Position numbers and translations under genes: made by a program
Part shown: piece after piece, positions 42,073-52,605 of the stretch
How the letters are laid out: every line of letters starts with the position of its first letter
How positions within the stretch are numbered: position 1 is the stretch's first letter
NCBI RefSeq assembly: GCF_905404315.1
Contig: NC_066266.1
Location: forward strand, 5,773,501-5,837,500
From: Leptidea sinapis
Taxonomy: Eukaryota > Arthropoda > Insecta > Lepidoptera > Pieridae
DNA: 64,000 bases
Direction of reading: 5' to 3'
The notes under the pieces: model-generated
Seen by the model: only the letters and a program-made list of their open reading frames with translations
Database searches by the model: none
What the model was told of the DNA's origin: nothing

Positions 42073-42577
42073 TCTTATATCTTTAAACGAGCAATTCTTG
42101 TATGTATATTTTATATAATCTGTATTTTCTTTGATTAACGCGAGTGTTACACATTTAAATAAAATACTTTTAAAGGATTAAAACGCAAGACCTTTCCAGA
42201 TCTGGAAAGGTCTTGAAACGTCGGGTTAACTAAAATAAAAATGTAACTTTTTACGCAAACATCTAATGTAAAACCGTTCCAATTACACGCGTTTTAATCC
42301 TTTAAAAGTATTTTATTTAAATTATATAATCTGAATCTCTGAAACGGCTCCAGCGATTTTAATGAAATTTAGAATTCTTACATGTAGTTTCGGGGGCGAG
42401 AATTGATCTAGCTATCAAAAAAATGTAGTTTTATCCGTGTATTAATGAGAAACAGCTACAATAAGATTATTATACATGGGTAAATTGCGTCAATATTTAC
42501 AAGACTATAATAGCTGAGATAGGACATTTTGTAAATTCTTAAAAATCCGAGCAAGGCTCGGTCGTCCGGATATTTAG
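42073..42577 (+). mobile_element. Helitron H, split by a Penelope-like tail
   Basis: Starts TCTTATATCTTTAAACGAGC after an A. Its interior contains GAATCTCTGAAACGGCTCCA and TTATCCGTGTATTAATGAGA. Near the 3' end is a hairpin CCGAGC-AAG-GCTCGG (42547-42561), as Helitrons have before their 3' terminus; the exact end is eroded (GGATATTTAG). It is interrupted by the insertion at 42123-42321. A second copy lies at 57575-58227 (minus). Confidence 0.65.
42123..42321 (+). mobile_element. Penelope-like 3' tail (family G) with 34-bp inverted arms
   Basis: Inserted in Helitron H with a 12-bp TSD (TTATATAATCTG at 42111-42122 and 42322-42333). It carries perfect 34-bp inverted arms at 42153-42186 and 42289-42322. 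Directly after the left arm is a perfect 28-bp palindrome (42187-42214, centre CCAGATCTGG). Next come GAAACGTCGGGTTAACTAAA and TTTTTACGCAAACATCTAAT. The same tail follows a GIY-YIG remnant at 53440, so I infer a Penelope-like retroelement tail. Confidence 0.6.
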
Positions 42578-42900
42578 AATTTAAAGAAAAGTAAAACCGT
42601 TTTGTTGTTATTGAATTAAAAAAAATAACTTTCGAAACTAGCCAGCCTTGACAACTTTCATTTTCGTCAATCTAAATCACTATGTGCCATTGCGTAAGGC
42701 CCATGATATTCACAGTTTAACCCAAATCTTTACACCTACGCGAATTTCAGATGATTCGTGTTTTGTTTACTAAGTGATAGTTATAACATGGATATGACCT
42801 TCTTAAAGGTGCTGTTAATTTCAACTAATTATTTTACCACAAATAATTTATGAATAATTATCAAGATTACTAACTACGTATATAAATGATGTGGCTTGAG
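42578..42900. other. No gene recognised
   Basis: Spacer; nothing recognised. Confidence 0.4.
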
Positions 42901-43115
42901 TGTCTCGCCAAAATCTGGTACGAGACTCAATCCAGATTTTGGCGAGACAACACGTCCTGGGGATGCGTCGTGTAATGGCGAAACACGTGTCGAATTGTTT
43001 AAACACAAATATTGGCGGAATTAACACTAAAGAAATCTCAAATCATTTATATAATTATGGATTTCCGCAATGTAATGCCTACATCAATAAATTTACTTAC
43101 TGCGTTCCAAATAGA
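42901..43115 (+). repeat. Repeat D, copy 2, headed by a perfect palindrome
   Basis: Begins with inverted arms TGTCTCGCCAAAATCTGG (42901-42918) and CCAGATTTTGGCGAGACA (42932-42949), spaced by 13 bp. Then CGTCCTGGGGATGCGTCGTG, CGAAACACGTGTCGAATTG, AATATTGGCGGAATTAACAC and TTATGGATTTCCGCAATGT. Related pieces: 6838-6995, 58780-58830, 63579-63615. Confidence 0.65.
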
Positions 43116-44435
43116 AAAATTGCCAGTGATATAAAATAAGCCGCTGTGTCTAAGACTTACATAATATACTAAATCTAGGTGAATCAATAATTCGTACCTC
43201 CTAATTATTATACATAACAACGTTTGTCTGCACTGTACTGAATGTAGTCTGACTTAAAAGTTTTTAGTAGGTACTAAATAACAATACCTAATAATAATAT
43301 GATAGTGTACTACTTACTACTTTACCAAAATTATAAATTTAATGTAATATTTCAGTTTTGCCGTACTTAAGTAAAATAAGTTTTGTTCATTTCAATTAAT
43401 TTTCACTTTATACAAACATTTTATTTATTGTATTGTTCAGAGTTCAAAAATTATGCATAGGTATGTTATTCTTGCATGTGGTCGTTGCCTGTAAGTGTAA
43501 TAACACTTAGATTTATACTTATTTAGATTAATATCTATTGTTATTAGTTAGTGATTATTGTGTTGGCCATTCTAATAAATAAATAATTAATAGGAACTTC
43601 CTATACTGGTTTTGTACATAAATGAATTTTTTATTGGATTTAAAGACATTTTCAAATTTAATTGAATTATCAAGACTGGTATAATTCTCAATAAAAAGTG
43701 TTGACTTATATTTTTAAATAACTCTTAAATTGAAGTTGTTTGGTCCAGTGTACAGATATAAGTTTTAAATTCTCTTAATTATTATATCCTTAACGAATAT
43801 ATATTTTGTATTCTACCGTATTTTTACAGATCATTTTTAATGCATCATAATATAAATGTTTGCTTCTAGCTCAGTAGGCAGGGGCACTATAAGTACTAGC
43901 AAGATTTTAATAGATATACCAATGAATTCACAAAGTCATATCCATATTAAGAAATCATTTACCCGACAGACTGTAATGCTTGGCGCCGGCGGCTCTTGCG
44001 CAGCCTTGCCTTACCAAATAAGGCGAGCTCATAATTGGAGATTAATAGCACTAAATACCCATTTCTGGTTTGTAGTAACAATAGTGAAATAATATTAAGG
44101 CTATTATGCTTCTTAATTTAATATAATATTATCATCAACTTTTTTGAAAACGTGTTACTTTATTTGCTTGTGTTGATTTGAAATTCGCATCCCAAAGAGA
44201 TCCGATAGACTAGAAATCAGTTTGCCCTTAAAAGCGGTTTTTTATGTACATACTATCTTAAATATCTATACAAGAGCCAAATTTAATGTCTACCTACATG
44301 GAGAAATATACTTATGACGTGGAAATACCACAAATAATTCAATTACTTTGTGGTTAACACAGTCAATGCTCGTGGCGAAAGCGATGGCTGGTGTATATAA
44401 TGGTAACTATGTCAAATATAATGTTTGAATCGAAA
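43116..44435. other. No gene recognised
   Basis: AT-rich. 43540-43592 ends AATAAATAAATAATTAATAG like a retrotransposon 3' end. 43860-43885 looks like a tRNA A box but has no B box. Confidence 0.4.
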
Positions 44436-44982
44436 TATTGGGTCCTGAAATCTCAACCGTCTGCAAATCGCTTGCGGTCATTTGGAATGCAAAGCTGAAT
44501 TGGATTGAAGAAACCGGAGACCATATATAATATAGCCAGGTAATACTACAAGCCATAGTCTAGGACTCTACAAAGAGCCGATCCAACCACTTGTGGAGAG
44601 TAACTGTCATGTCTGATATGGAAATGCAGAGATGCTGGAGATATCGGTGATCCAGTGCTCAGGGAATGCTCGATCGCTTTACGTTATATAGAGGCGCTTC
44701 ATTCTAATCATGGGGAGTGTTCCAAAGACATGCTATTCCTGATTAATTTATATTCAGGTTCTTTCAAATTTGAATATCATTCTCACCATCTGAATGCGTT
44801 CCTGCACAGTGTAGTTTGGGAAGATTTTGCCCATTGTAACCAATCCATGGAATGTGCTTTCTTGCGTGGTGTTTCTAGGATGATATAGCGTGGGTATCAA
44901 CACGCGAACAACACTCCTGTGGTTCTGTATTTTTGCAGAAGAATGCAAAAATTTTTCCGACATTTCAATAAAAAAAAGTTTT
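44436..44982 (+). mobile_element. LINE C, old degenerate copy
   Basis: Follows the order of 28700-29390 with many changes: ATTGGGTCCTGAAATCTCAA (ILG.EIS), GTGATCCAGTGCTCAGG, CATGGGGAGTGTTCCAAAGA, TCTCACCATCTGAATGCGTT, CCATGGAATGTGCTTTCTTG, GTGTTTCTAGGATGATA, and an A-rich end at 44970-44980. No long frame survives. It is more diverged than the other C copies. Confidence 0.75.
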
Positions 44983-45121
44983 CGAAATCGAATGTTTATC
45001 GGGCTTTTTTATTCTTGATTTGATTGTAAAATGATTTTCGTTTTACTCTACTTAAACAGAGGTGCAGGTGAAAATATTTCTGTAACCAACAATTTTAATT
45101 CTTTATAAGGAATATTTGAAT

Positions 45122-45400
45122 AATTCTCCTTCTTCTCGTGCCTCTCCATTACTGGAGGTCAGCGATCAGCCTTTTAAACTTTTCCTTGTCCTTGGCTAAG
45201 CGGAATAGTTCTTGGACTGTCTTGATACCAGTCTTCTCCCTTATATTTCTGAGCTAAGACCTATTTCTTGTTACAACACCTCTTTTCCAAGCAATTTTCC
45301 CCATCAAAACTAATTTGCAACCACCGGTACCTATCGTTGCGCAGTATATGACCGAGGTACGAAATCTTACAATGTTTGATACTTCTCACTAACTCGATGG
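45122..45400 (-). mobile_element. LINE C-terminal fragment (YLGH...IREKTG type), antisense
   Basis: Minus-strand reading gives SYLGHILRNDRYRWLQ, then in a second frame IREKTGIKTVQELFRLAKDK followed by EKFKRLIADLQ. It is the same family as 3672-3862, extending further to the protein end. It stops in GAGAGGCACGAGAAGAAGG. Frame changes and two stops. Confidence 0.72.
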
Positions 45401-45404
45401 CATG

Positions 45405-45513
45405 AAGGCATAAAAGGCATTTATTTTCTCGAAATTGGCTTATTAAAAATTATTTTTGATGTCATTTCTAATATATGAGATACTACTACCACTTCGGAAA
45501 CAAATGGCGCTCT
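45405..45513 (-). mobile_element. LINE B, 3' tip
   Basis: Antisense: AGGCATAAAAGGCATTTATT (terminal repeat), ATTTTTGATGTCATTTCTAA, CTTCGGAAACAAATGGCGCT. Only the last 110 bp of LINE B; it abuts the preceding LINE fragment. Confidence 0.85.
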
Positions 45514-45668
45514 GTTTTTCTGCATTCAGACAAGGTTCCTCTGCGTTAGACACTTTAGCCGTCCAACTAATGCGGAGCATTTTACGATACATCTTGAAGG
45601 CTTCAATCTTCTTACGTAAGTCTTCCACTAATTTAAACAATTACGTATATAGTATACCAGCTTCAGCA

Positions 45669-45956
45669 AATATTCAGTCTATCTCTTACTTGAGATAAAA
45701 ATCGTAACTATCGTTGACTTTTCTGTCCCAATAAATCGATGGTAGCCCACCTTATCCGTACACGCTGTCTGTCAATGGGATGACGTATAGCTTACGAGCG
45801 ATAGAAGTTTGTATGGAAATTTCAATTCACGCGTGCCAATAAAAGGCGATAAGAATGACTTATCGGGTATTTTGGGAGAGCTTCAGATTATTGACAGCTA
45901 ATTACTGAGAGTAGAAAGTAGTAATTTATCTCTATCTGTAGATAGTATACGGCCGT
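45669..45956 (-). mobile_element. Harbinger-like MITE, copy 2
   Basis: Antisense relative of 37400-37717. Shared blocks: CTTGAGATAAAAATCGTAAC, CTATCGTTGACTTTTCTGTC, GACAGACAGC (complement), CTTCAGATTATTGACAGC. One end keeps CGGCCG followed by TAA; the other end (AATATTCAGTCTATCTC) has lost the terminal repeat. Confidence 0.78.
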
Positions 45957-47370
45957 AAGACTTTCACTTATTGACGGCAGTGCCGTATTGGATTTTTGTC
46001 TACCTTTAATTAGTAAAAATTGTGAGAAAAGAAGAAATTTAACTAGAATTTAAAGGGCACAGAATTAAGACAACCAAGGAAAAAGCAAGTCTTAACAAAA
46101 TAGCCATTAGTGGGCACACAAACTCCCAAACAGTTTTTACGAAACAAATCATGAATATTAAATCTTTGTAAAGTTGTAAATGAACAAATTCTCTGCTTAG
46201 CAATGTTTACGTTAGCGTTTTGTGAAACTTTTCTAATTTATTCTTTTAAATTCTTCCTCGCTTGCTTACAGTTATATATTGTCCTTTTTTCTCTCTAAGT
46301 TATAAGATTGTTAATATATTGGCCATGCAGATATTATATTCCTTTACGTGTATGTCGGTCTTTAATATTTTAACATTTATTTTTCCTTATGTAATTCATC
46401 AGTTTTTACTCTTACTCGACTCCAGTATATAAGAAATCAGCAAGTCTTTCAATAATTAAATGTTAGCCGGACTCGTAAAATTTATTATACTTTCAAATAC
46501 TTTTGTAAATTAAAGACATTGTTATTTGTTAAGTTCAGGTTAAGAATACCATTCAATGTCCAATTTCAAACGAAATAAGGATCTCAATAGAGACCAGTTA
46601 CAATCTTCATTTTCAATTAAAGTTATTATTATAATAAGATTTGGCTTTAGCTGAGAAAAACGGTGACAGTTTAGAGGGCCTGCTCTTAAAAAATGTTTAC
46701 AACACCGGTAGAGTGAACGGAAAGACTGATAGAACATTCATATATTTTGCTTGGAGTTTTTTAGACTGCAATATTATCGTCATTGACAACGATATAGTGC
46801 CGATCTGGATGGGTGAGATATTACGGGGTTTTATGAGCTAAAAATCCTCCTAATATCTTTCCTTTCTTGGCGTGCGTCCGTGCAGAATGGGATGTCGCTA
46901 TGCCAACTTAATGGCTGACAGGCTTACCCTGCATGTTTCTGTTTGACAACTCTCTCTGTTAAAGATTATTCTCATATTAAACATTTTATTGAGATAAAGC
47001 CTTTAGTTGCGAAGGCAACGGACAACTATTAGCATAATATATACAATAGCTCTGTTGGCATTTAATAATAAAATATAAAGCATATTATGCAAGTTGGTCA
47101 CTGCTGCCATTCTGTCAGATCCATTACTGTGCAGTAGAAACCTGATGCTGTAGGAGCATTCTTTTATCGATATAGTATCTACCTGCAAATACAGCGCAAG
47201 GAAGCTCTTTCCACAGTTCTAAGGTTTGACACAGTTTCGATAGCGAAACACTTTTATACCTCGGGCTACCGATGAACCATGGCTGGCACTAGAATTTAGT
47301 GCAATGGTAATATGCAGTAACACTAGCTGATATACGACGTTCTTGCCAGAAGTCAGGGATAACGAACTTC
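45957..47370. other. No gene recognised
   Basis: Long spacer. Frames at 46641-46841 and 47003-47188 (minus) are short and unlike known families. GC-richer patches at 46860-46950 and 47190-47370 may be decayed repeats. Confidence 0.4.
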
Positions 47371-47603
47371 GACGTAATAGGAGGCGGGATTACCTTAGTA
47401 AAAATTTAAATTTAGTTAAGTTTTTTTGCCATATAATTATTTTTAGAGTTAAACCGTTTTTTTGACATTGCAACATTACTTTATTTTTCTAAAATAAATA
47501 TTTTTTCTAAAATAAACGTAGCCTACGTTACTCCTTATTACATCAGCTATCTGCCAATAAAATTCCCGTCAAAATCAGTCCAGCCATTACATAGATTAGC
47601 CGG

Positions 47604-47691
47604 AACAAACAGACAGACAGACAGACAAAAATTGTAAAAAATGTTATTTTGGTGTATGTACCGCATATATATTCCTATACATGTAGTAAAA
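47604..47691 (+). repeat. Long direct repeat flanking LINE C, left copy
   Basis: About 88 bp from AACAAACAGACAGACAGACA to ATACATGTAGTAAAA. Matches 48031-48117 with only a few differences. Confidence 0.8.
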
Positions 47692-48030
47692 AACGAAGAG
47701 CTGTTTCACCTGATTCCTGCCGCAGAATTCCACCTTCGCTCGAGACGCCACAAGTTAGGATATCATCCCCACCATCTGGATGTGTGGCGGTCTTCCACAG
47801 TGCGATTTTCAAGATTTCTTCCACGTACCACAAAGCTGTGGAATGAACTGCCTTGTGTGGTGTTTCCGGGACGATACGACACGGGCACCTTCACAATACC
47901 ACCTAAACGTTCCTTAAAGGCCGGCAACGCTCTTGTGATTCCTCTGGTGGCAAGAGAATGGGGGCGGCGGTGATCACTTAACAGGTGACCCATACGCTCG
48001 TTTGTCCTCCTTTTAATAAAAATAAAAAAA
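47692..48030 (+). mobile_element. LINE C, 3' end copy with long TSD
   Basis: Begins inside the coding region (GAAGAGCTGTTTCACCTGAT) and reads EELFHLIPAAEFHL, KLGYHPHHLDVWRSST, LPRTTKLWNELPCVVFPGRY, then a small deletion before LKAGNALVIP. It ends GTGATCACTTAACAGGTGAC and an A-rich tail (48016-48032). The 5'-truncated insertion is bracketed by the long direct repeats. Confidence 0.9.
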
Positions 48031-48117
48031 AACAAACAGACAGACAGACAGACAAAATTATAAAAAATGTTATTTGGTGTATGTACCGTATATATATTCA
48101 TATACATGTAGTAAAAT
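48031..48117 (+). repeat. Long direct repeat flanking LINE C, right copy
   Basis: Starts AACAAACAGACAGACAGACA directly after the A tail and ends ATACATGTAGTAAAA. Partner of 47604-47691. Confidence 0.8.
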
Positions 48118-48170
48118 ACGGTTATTTCAATATTAAAAACAGACACTACAATTCTATTTCTATGTGTGTA

Positions 48171-48960
48171 TAGATATTAAGATGTTTTACAAAGTAAGAG
48201 AGTCAATATAGTTATACATGATAAACTCTCCCATCCAACTCATATGTGTAACCTATAATAAAATATTTAAGTTAGATCATAATATCGATATTTTTTCTAA
48301 TATTAAATTTTGTAAAAAAACAGGTGTCCTCGTCATTAAAAAGCTTAACTATAGATTAGTACGTAAGTAATTAGTAGTAAATTAATAACTTTTATTTTTT
48401 TAAATTTGTTTTTAGCATTATTTTAGTTTATCAACGTTGTGCATACCTGAAATTTAGATATGTAAATAGTAATAGTCATTAATGTTTATCTTATTCGTAT
48501 ATGTTCAATTATGTATCTAATCGGTAAGCCTTAATAAATAAATAAAACAAAATAAGAAGCTCGTTTACTCTGTGATAATGTAGTACAGCCCAAGGTTGTC
48601 ACTTCAAAAGATCCATTAGCATATTAAAAAGGTAAGAATGAGAACGGACAAAGCTCCGGATAACGTAATGTGTTGTGGTTAATTTGTAGGAAATAATAAA
48701 TGGGGCAATGCTGTTGTTTTTTTGCCTTTAGAGATGATTATGGGGAAAATAAACGAAATATAATAAGGAGTAACAGAACTGACAGAAAACAGAATTAGTA
48801 GAGGATGCTTTCTGTGTTTTACTATCAAGCAAAACGTACGTAAGTTCGATTTCTTTTCAGTGTTGTGGTTTGAGTCAACTACGATCCATTTTGCAGTTTT
48901 TCACACACCGCTATAGTATCCTTTCCTTGTGCTCTATTTCCAGGTTGTCGAGTAGTAGAG
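48171..48960. other. No gene recognised; retroelement-like tail
   Basis: 48400-48550 ends in CCTTAATAAATAAATAAAAC, with repeated AATAAA, like a LINE 3' UTR, but no family is identified. The remainder is featureless. Confidence 0.35.
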
Positions 48961-49268
48961 TGGGAGGCTCATTTGCACTGAATGCCGGCTCGATTATGGG
49001 TACCACAATGGCGCCTATTTCTGCCGTGAAGCAGTAATATGTGAGCATTACTGTCTTTTGGTCTGAAGGGCGCCGTAGCTTGTGAAATTACTGGGCAAAT
49101 GAGACTTGATAACTTATGCCTCAAGGTGACGATCGCAGTTGTAGTAAGGCTCAAAATTTTTGGGTTTTTCAATAGTCCTGAGCGGCACTACATTTTAACG
49201 GGCAGGGCGTATCAATTACCAACAGCTCAACGTCCTGATCGTCTCGTCCCTTATTTTCATAAAAAAAT
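48961..49268 (+). mobile_element. Family A element, copy 9 (full length)
   Basis: Complete from TGGGAGGCTCATTTGCACTG to TTTTCATAAAAAAAT. The short hairpin GCAGTAATATGTGAGCATTACTG is present; the larger one is mutated on the left side (GTAAGGCTCAAAATT / CTGAGCGGCAC). Confidence 0.92.
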
Positions 49269-49470
49269 AGGATTAGAAGTACGCCTCCAAACAACCTCTG
49301 GTGTTATAAGAGAGTATAGGCCGTGATGATAACTTATCAACAGGTTACTAACTCTTCTGGATAAAATAGTATGATATACATAAATAAATTTCAATATAAT
49401 ATTTAATTAAGGAAAACAAATCTTATAAATATATTTACAATACTATGAATACATAAAATTAAAACTATCA

Positions 49471-49745
49471 TTACGTGGAAGCTTACCTAAAATACTGGCA
49501 GCATTTCCGCGTTGGATAGCTAGGCTTATCCGTTGACCGAGCTGCCAGCGCTTGGGTTTCCAGTCGACTTATTGAGGCGCGAAGATAGTATTTTGAACAT
49601 TATCCGCGCCTTTGGGCCCCACGGGCCAAATATCTCGACACCAAAGGGCACAAAGAAGTATGACTCACTGAGACTAACATATTTGCGACGCTTGCCGTCT
49701 TCGGCAGTCGAAGCAGCAGCCCCAGGACCAACTGACGTAACTTAA
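49471..49745 (-). mobile_element. LINE C-terminal tail (AIQRGNAASI type), antisense
   Basis: Minus-strand reading: KRRKYVSLSESYFFVPFGVE, IFGPWGPKARIMF, NKSTGNPSAGSSVNG, then after a frameshift RISLAIQRGNAASILG. These are the conserved C-terminal blocks of the LINE family also seen at 25970-26084, here 45 residues longer upstream. No catalytic domain. The plus-strand 70-codon frame is only its shadow. Confidence 0.82.
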
Positions 49746-50192
49746 CATAATATTAATTACAATTTAATTGTTAATTGTGTTGAAACTAAGGATTAAAACT
49801 TGGAAATTATGCAATCATTATTTGGAATAGTCAACTATTTGTAACACTTAATAATATGAATGTACCGTTAGTCGTCGGTAACACTAAACACATATTTTGC
49901 TACGCAATAGTCTCAGGCGTTATTGAGGAAAATATGAAAAATCCAATATTTTCGGTTTAAATTTTATTGTCATTAGGCATGTTTGCAAGCGATTAAGTTA
50001 TTTGGTTTATCTTACACCTATATTGTGTAGTGCAATACAACATTGATGTAAATGTAGTTAAAAGTGTTAATTTCAGCAAAGACACAAAACACTCACGGAT
50101 ATGAGTGTACTAAAACTGTGTGAAGGGAAGTGGGAAGTGTAGGGAAGACCAAGAACCATGGGTTTCGTAAGAGGCGACTTACGGCATCTACT
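49746..50192. other. No gene recognised; possible repeat end
   Basis: Mostly AT-rich. 50100-50192 (GTGTAGGGAAGACCAAGAAC, GGGTTTCGTAAGAGGCGACT) resembles a phrase common in lepidopteran retroelement ends; it touches the A element directly. Not classified. Confidence 0.35.
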
Positions 50193-50488
50193 AGTTTGCA
50201 CAGGATGCCGGCTATGGGTACCACAACGGCGCCTTATTTCTGCCGTGAAGCAGTAATGTGTAGCCATAATTGTGTTTCGGTTTGAAGGGCGTCGTAGATA
50301 GTGAACTTACTGGGAAAATGAGACTTAACATCTTATCTCTCAAGTTGACGAGCGCAATTGTGCCGCCGCTCAGAATTTTTGTTTATTTCAAGAATCCTGA
50401 GCGACACTGCACTACAATAGCCAGAGCGTATCAAATACCATCAGCTGAACGTCCTGCTCCTCTCATCCATTTTTGTCATGAAGAAACG
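50193..50488 (+). mobile_element. Family A element, copy 10
   Basis: Starts AGTTTGCACAGGATGCCGG; contains GAAGGGCGTCGTAGATAGTG, hairpin CCGCCGCTCAG/CTGAGCGACAC with changes in both arms, CATCAGCTGAACGTCCTGC. The A tail is replaced by TTTTTGTCATGAAG. Confidence 0.9.
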
Positions 50489-50934
50489 TTATATAATTAT
50501 TCAGTATTTTACTATGAAGATTCTTAAAGAAGCAAATGTTTAGTATTTCATATTTCCGAGTGAAGGATGTTACAACAACTTTATCCTTAGCTCCTACAAA
50601 GCAAATTGTATTTTTTCCATAGTTAGTTCTAACTATTGAAAACTTAACAAAACTGTCTCTTCGAGGGATAATTCTGTTTAAGTCTCTTTTTTAATAAAAG
50701 TGTCTTAGTGTTTTTAAGAAACTTAAGCAAGACTGCTCCTAAAACAAACTTAAGATTTCATAATCAAGTAAAATATAATATATAAATATTATTTGTAAAT
50801 CAAATTATTACCGAAGCACTTTTACTTAATAATTTTGTTTTAAGTTATTCAATTGTAAACTTTACTTTCATACAATTATTTAATTTGAATATTAGCTGCT
50901 TCACCTTTATATTTTTTTTTACCAAGCATTTTAA
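50489..50934. other. No gene recognised
   Basis: AT-rich spacer; nothing recognised. Confidence 0.4.
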
Positions 50935-51110
50935 ATCAAATCAAATCAAATCAAAATCAGTTTATTCAAGTAGGTCACGAAAATGATACTTATGAATGTC
51001 AAAAAAAAAATTCTTATCGAATCTACCGCTACTTCGTTAAGGGTTGAGCTAATGAGATGAAGTAGTAAGAAACTCATTGCCACTCTTTTATATCAAGATT
51101 TATAGATCAT
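50935..51110 (-). mobile_element. LINE 3' UTR with (GATTT)n tail, antisense
   Basis: Plus strand starts with an AAATC repeat (50935-50959), then AAAATCAGTTTATTCAAGTA, GGTCACGAAAATGATACTTA and AAGAAACTCATTGCCACTC. In antisense this is the usual terminus of a lepidopteran LINE (GACCTACTTGAATAAACTGA then GATTT repeats). No coding part. Confidence 0.75.
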
Positions 51111-51479
51111 TTCAATTACAATATAATATGTAAAATGTAAAATGAAGCAACAAACACACGTCAAATAGTCAATGTCTTCACGAATAAGTCAAAAAAAATA
51201 AATGTAAATTAATACAAAAGTTATTGAGTACAGTAGCTGCATCATCCACATACACCATTAATCAATAAAGGTATTCTATGAGCATTTTATAAGCGATTAT
51301 AAATAAATAAACATGTATATATCCATACATATATATATACACAATAACTTTTAAGAATCTGAAACCGAGTCCCCGGCAACAGGATCATCCCGCCACCACA
51401 AGCAGCGCCCGTTCACGAGAATGCACAAGCAATGACATTTAGAATAATGTAGTGTGTTAGTGTATCTATATATAGCAGA
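51111..51479. other. No gene recognised
   Basis: Possibly more of the preceding LINE 3' UTR (GAGTCCCCGGCAACAGGATC near 51366); not confirmed. Confidence 0.35.
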
Positions 51480-51826
51480 CTAGCTGACCCGGCAAACGTT
51501 GCCATATAAAGTATAATTCACGCGATAGTTTTATAAGTAATAAAATATTGCCTATATTATAGCCTGTACATCATTTTGTTCTATTGTCAATAGTTTTTGC
51601 AGCGCACGCAAAAATAGGTTTTCGATTTTACTCCTTGTGTTACAGAATAGCAATTTTATTACGGATCCCTAATTTTGAAAAAAAAAACATAGCCTATAGC
51701 CTTCCTCGATAAATGGACTACCCAACACTGAAAGAATCATTGAAATCGGACCAGTAGTACCAGAGATTAGCGCGTTCAAACAAACAAACAAACACTGCAG
51801 CTTTATATATATATATATATATATAG
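51480..51826 (-). mobile_element. Non-autonomous Helitron, copy 3
   Basis: Minus-strand 3' end GGGTCAGCTAG at 51480 (CTAGCTGACCCGGCAAACGT on plus). The interior has ACCAGTAGTACCAGAGATTA and CGCGTTCAAACAAACAAACA. The 5' end lies in a TA microsatellite (51805-51826) and cannot be fixed to the base. It shares only the terminus with the 320-bp Helitrons. Confidence 0.78.
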
Positions 51827-51998
51827 CGGATTACCAGCACTTTAAGGGGTCCTCGTTTTTTATTTACTTTTTTTGTTTTTAAGACTTAATTGATTCCTAA
51901 ATTTACACAATTAAAAATCACTGTTTTAATCATCGAAGGCATAATGGCATTTATTTTGTATAGGGGTTTCTTTCGAATGCCGCTTAAAAATGAAAATG

Positions 51999-52074
51999 TC
52001 GCTTTTAGGCAAAAATCTAATGTATATTACACGAGTTTTAATACTTTAAAAGTATTTTATTTAAATGAATTATT
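51999..52074 (+). repeat. Family G tail, partial
   Basis: GCTTTTAGGCAAAAATCTAA, TTACACGAGTTTTAATACTT and AAAAGTATTTTATTTAAATG match the right-hand part of 42240-42322. Confidence 0.6.
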
Positions 52075-52439
52075 ATTTTTATTCATGAATGTTATTATAT
52101 AGAATTTTGAAACTAATAAAATTTTATTTAAAGTCAAATATATAAATGTGCCTACCTACAATTTATGCACGGTAGAAGCCAGTTATTGGCACCAAATTAT
52201 GCAATTATCAGCACTTGGGATTATGTTGTAATTGAGGTATTAAATTTTCGCCGACCATATCACTTATTGTAAGCATAATATTTGGGATATGATAAAATTC
52301 ATTTTATAATAATTATGGATAAAACTTTTAGTTATTAATATTTAATATAAAGACTTTATTGAAATAATACTTATCTTTATATCGTATATTTATTAGATAC
52401 GAAACAAAAAGTTTAGTTTTTTTTATTTTTGTGTGTAAT
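52075..52439. other. No gene recognised
   Basis: AT-rich; may be the interior of repeat L, whose 3' end follows. Confidence 0.35.
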
Positions 52440-52605
52440 TGTTAATGCGGTTCACAGAATACATCTAAATACCAAGTTTCAACATTATAGTTCTTATGGT
52501 TTTGGAAAAAAGTGGCTGTGACATACACGGACAGACAGAAAGACATGATGAATCTATAAGGGTTCCGTTTTTTGCGATTTCGATACGGAACTCTAAAAGT
52601 AATAT
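52440..52605 (+). repeat. Repeat L, 3' end
   Basis: GGTTCACAGAATACATCTAA, AAAAAAGTGGCTGTGACATA, GGACAGACAGAAAGACATGA and GGGTTCCGTTTTTTGCGATT followed by TCGATACGGAACTC. It is the usual right end of the element whose left end is at 40090. The GTTCCGT/ACGGAAC pair forms a short inverted repeat. Confidence 0.55.

Larger units (their letters stand above)
47371..48170 (+). repeat. Repeat K with an internal LINE C insertion
   Basis: A non-coding lepidopteran-type repeat. CAGCTATCTGCCAATAAAAT, GATTAGCCGGAACAAACAGA, a CAGA microsatellite, TTATTTTGGTGTATGTACCG, and after the insertion TACGGTTATTTCAATATTA and AAACAGACACTACAATTC. Removing 47692-48117 joins the two halves into one sequence. Confidence 0.6.

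Noticed and set aside
43860..43885. TAGCTCAGTAGGCAGGGGC resembling a tRNA A box
   Set aside because: No B box within tRNA or SINE distance and no acceptor pairing.
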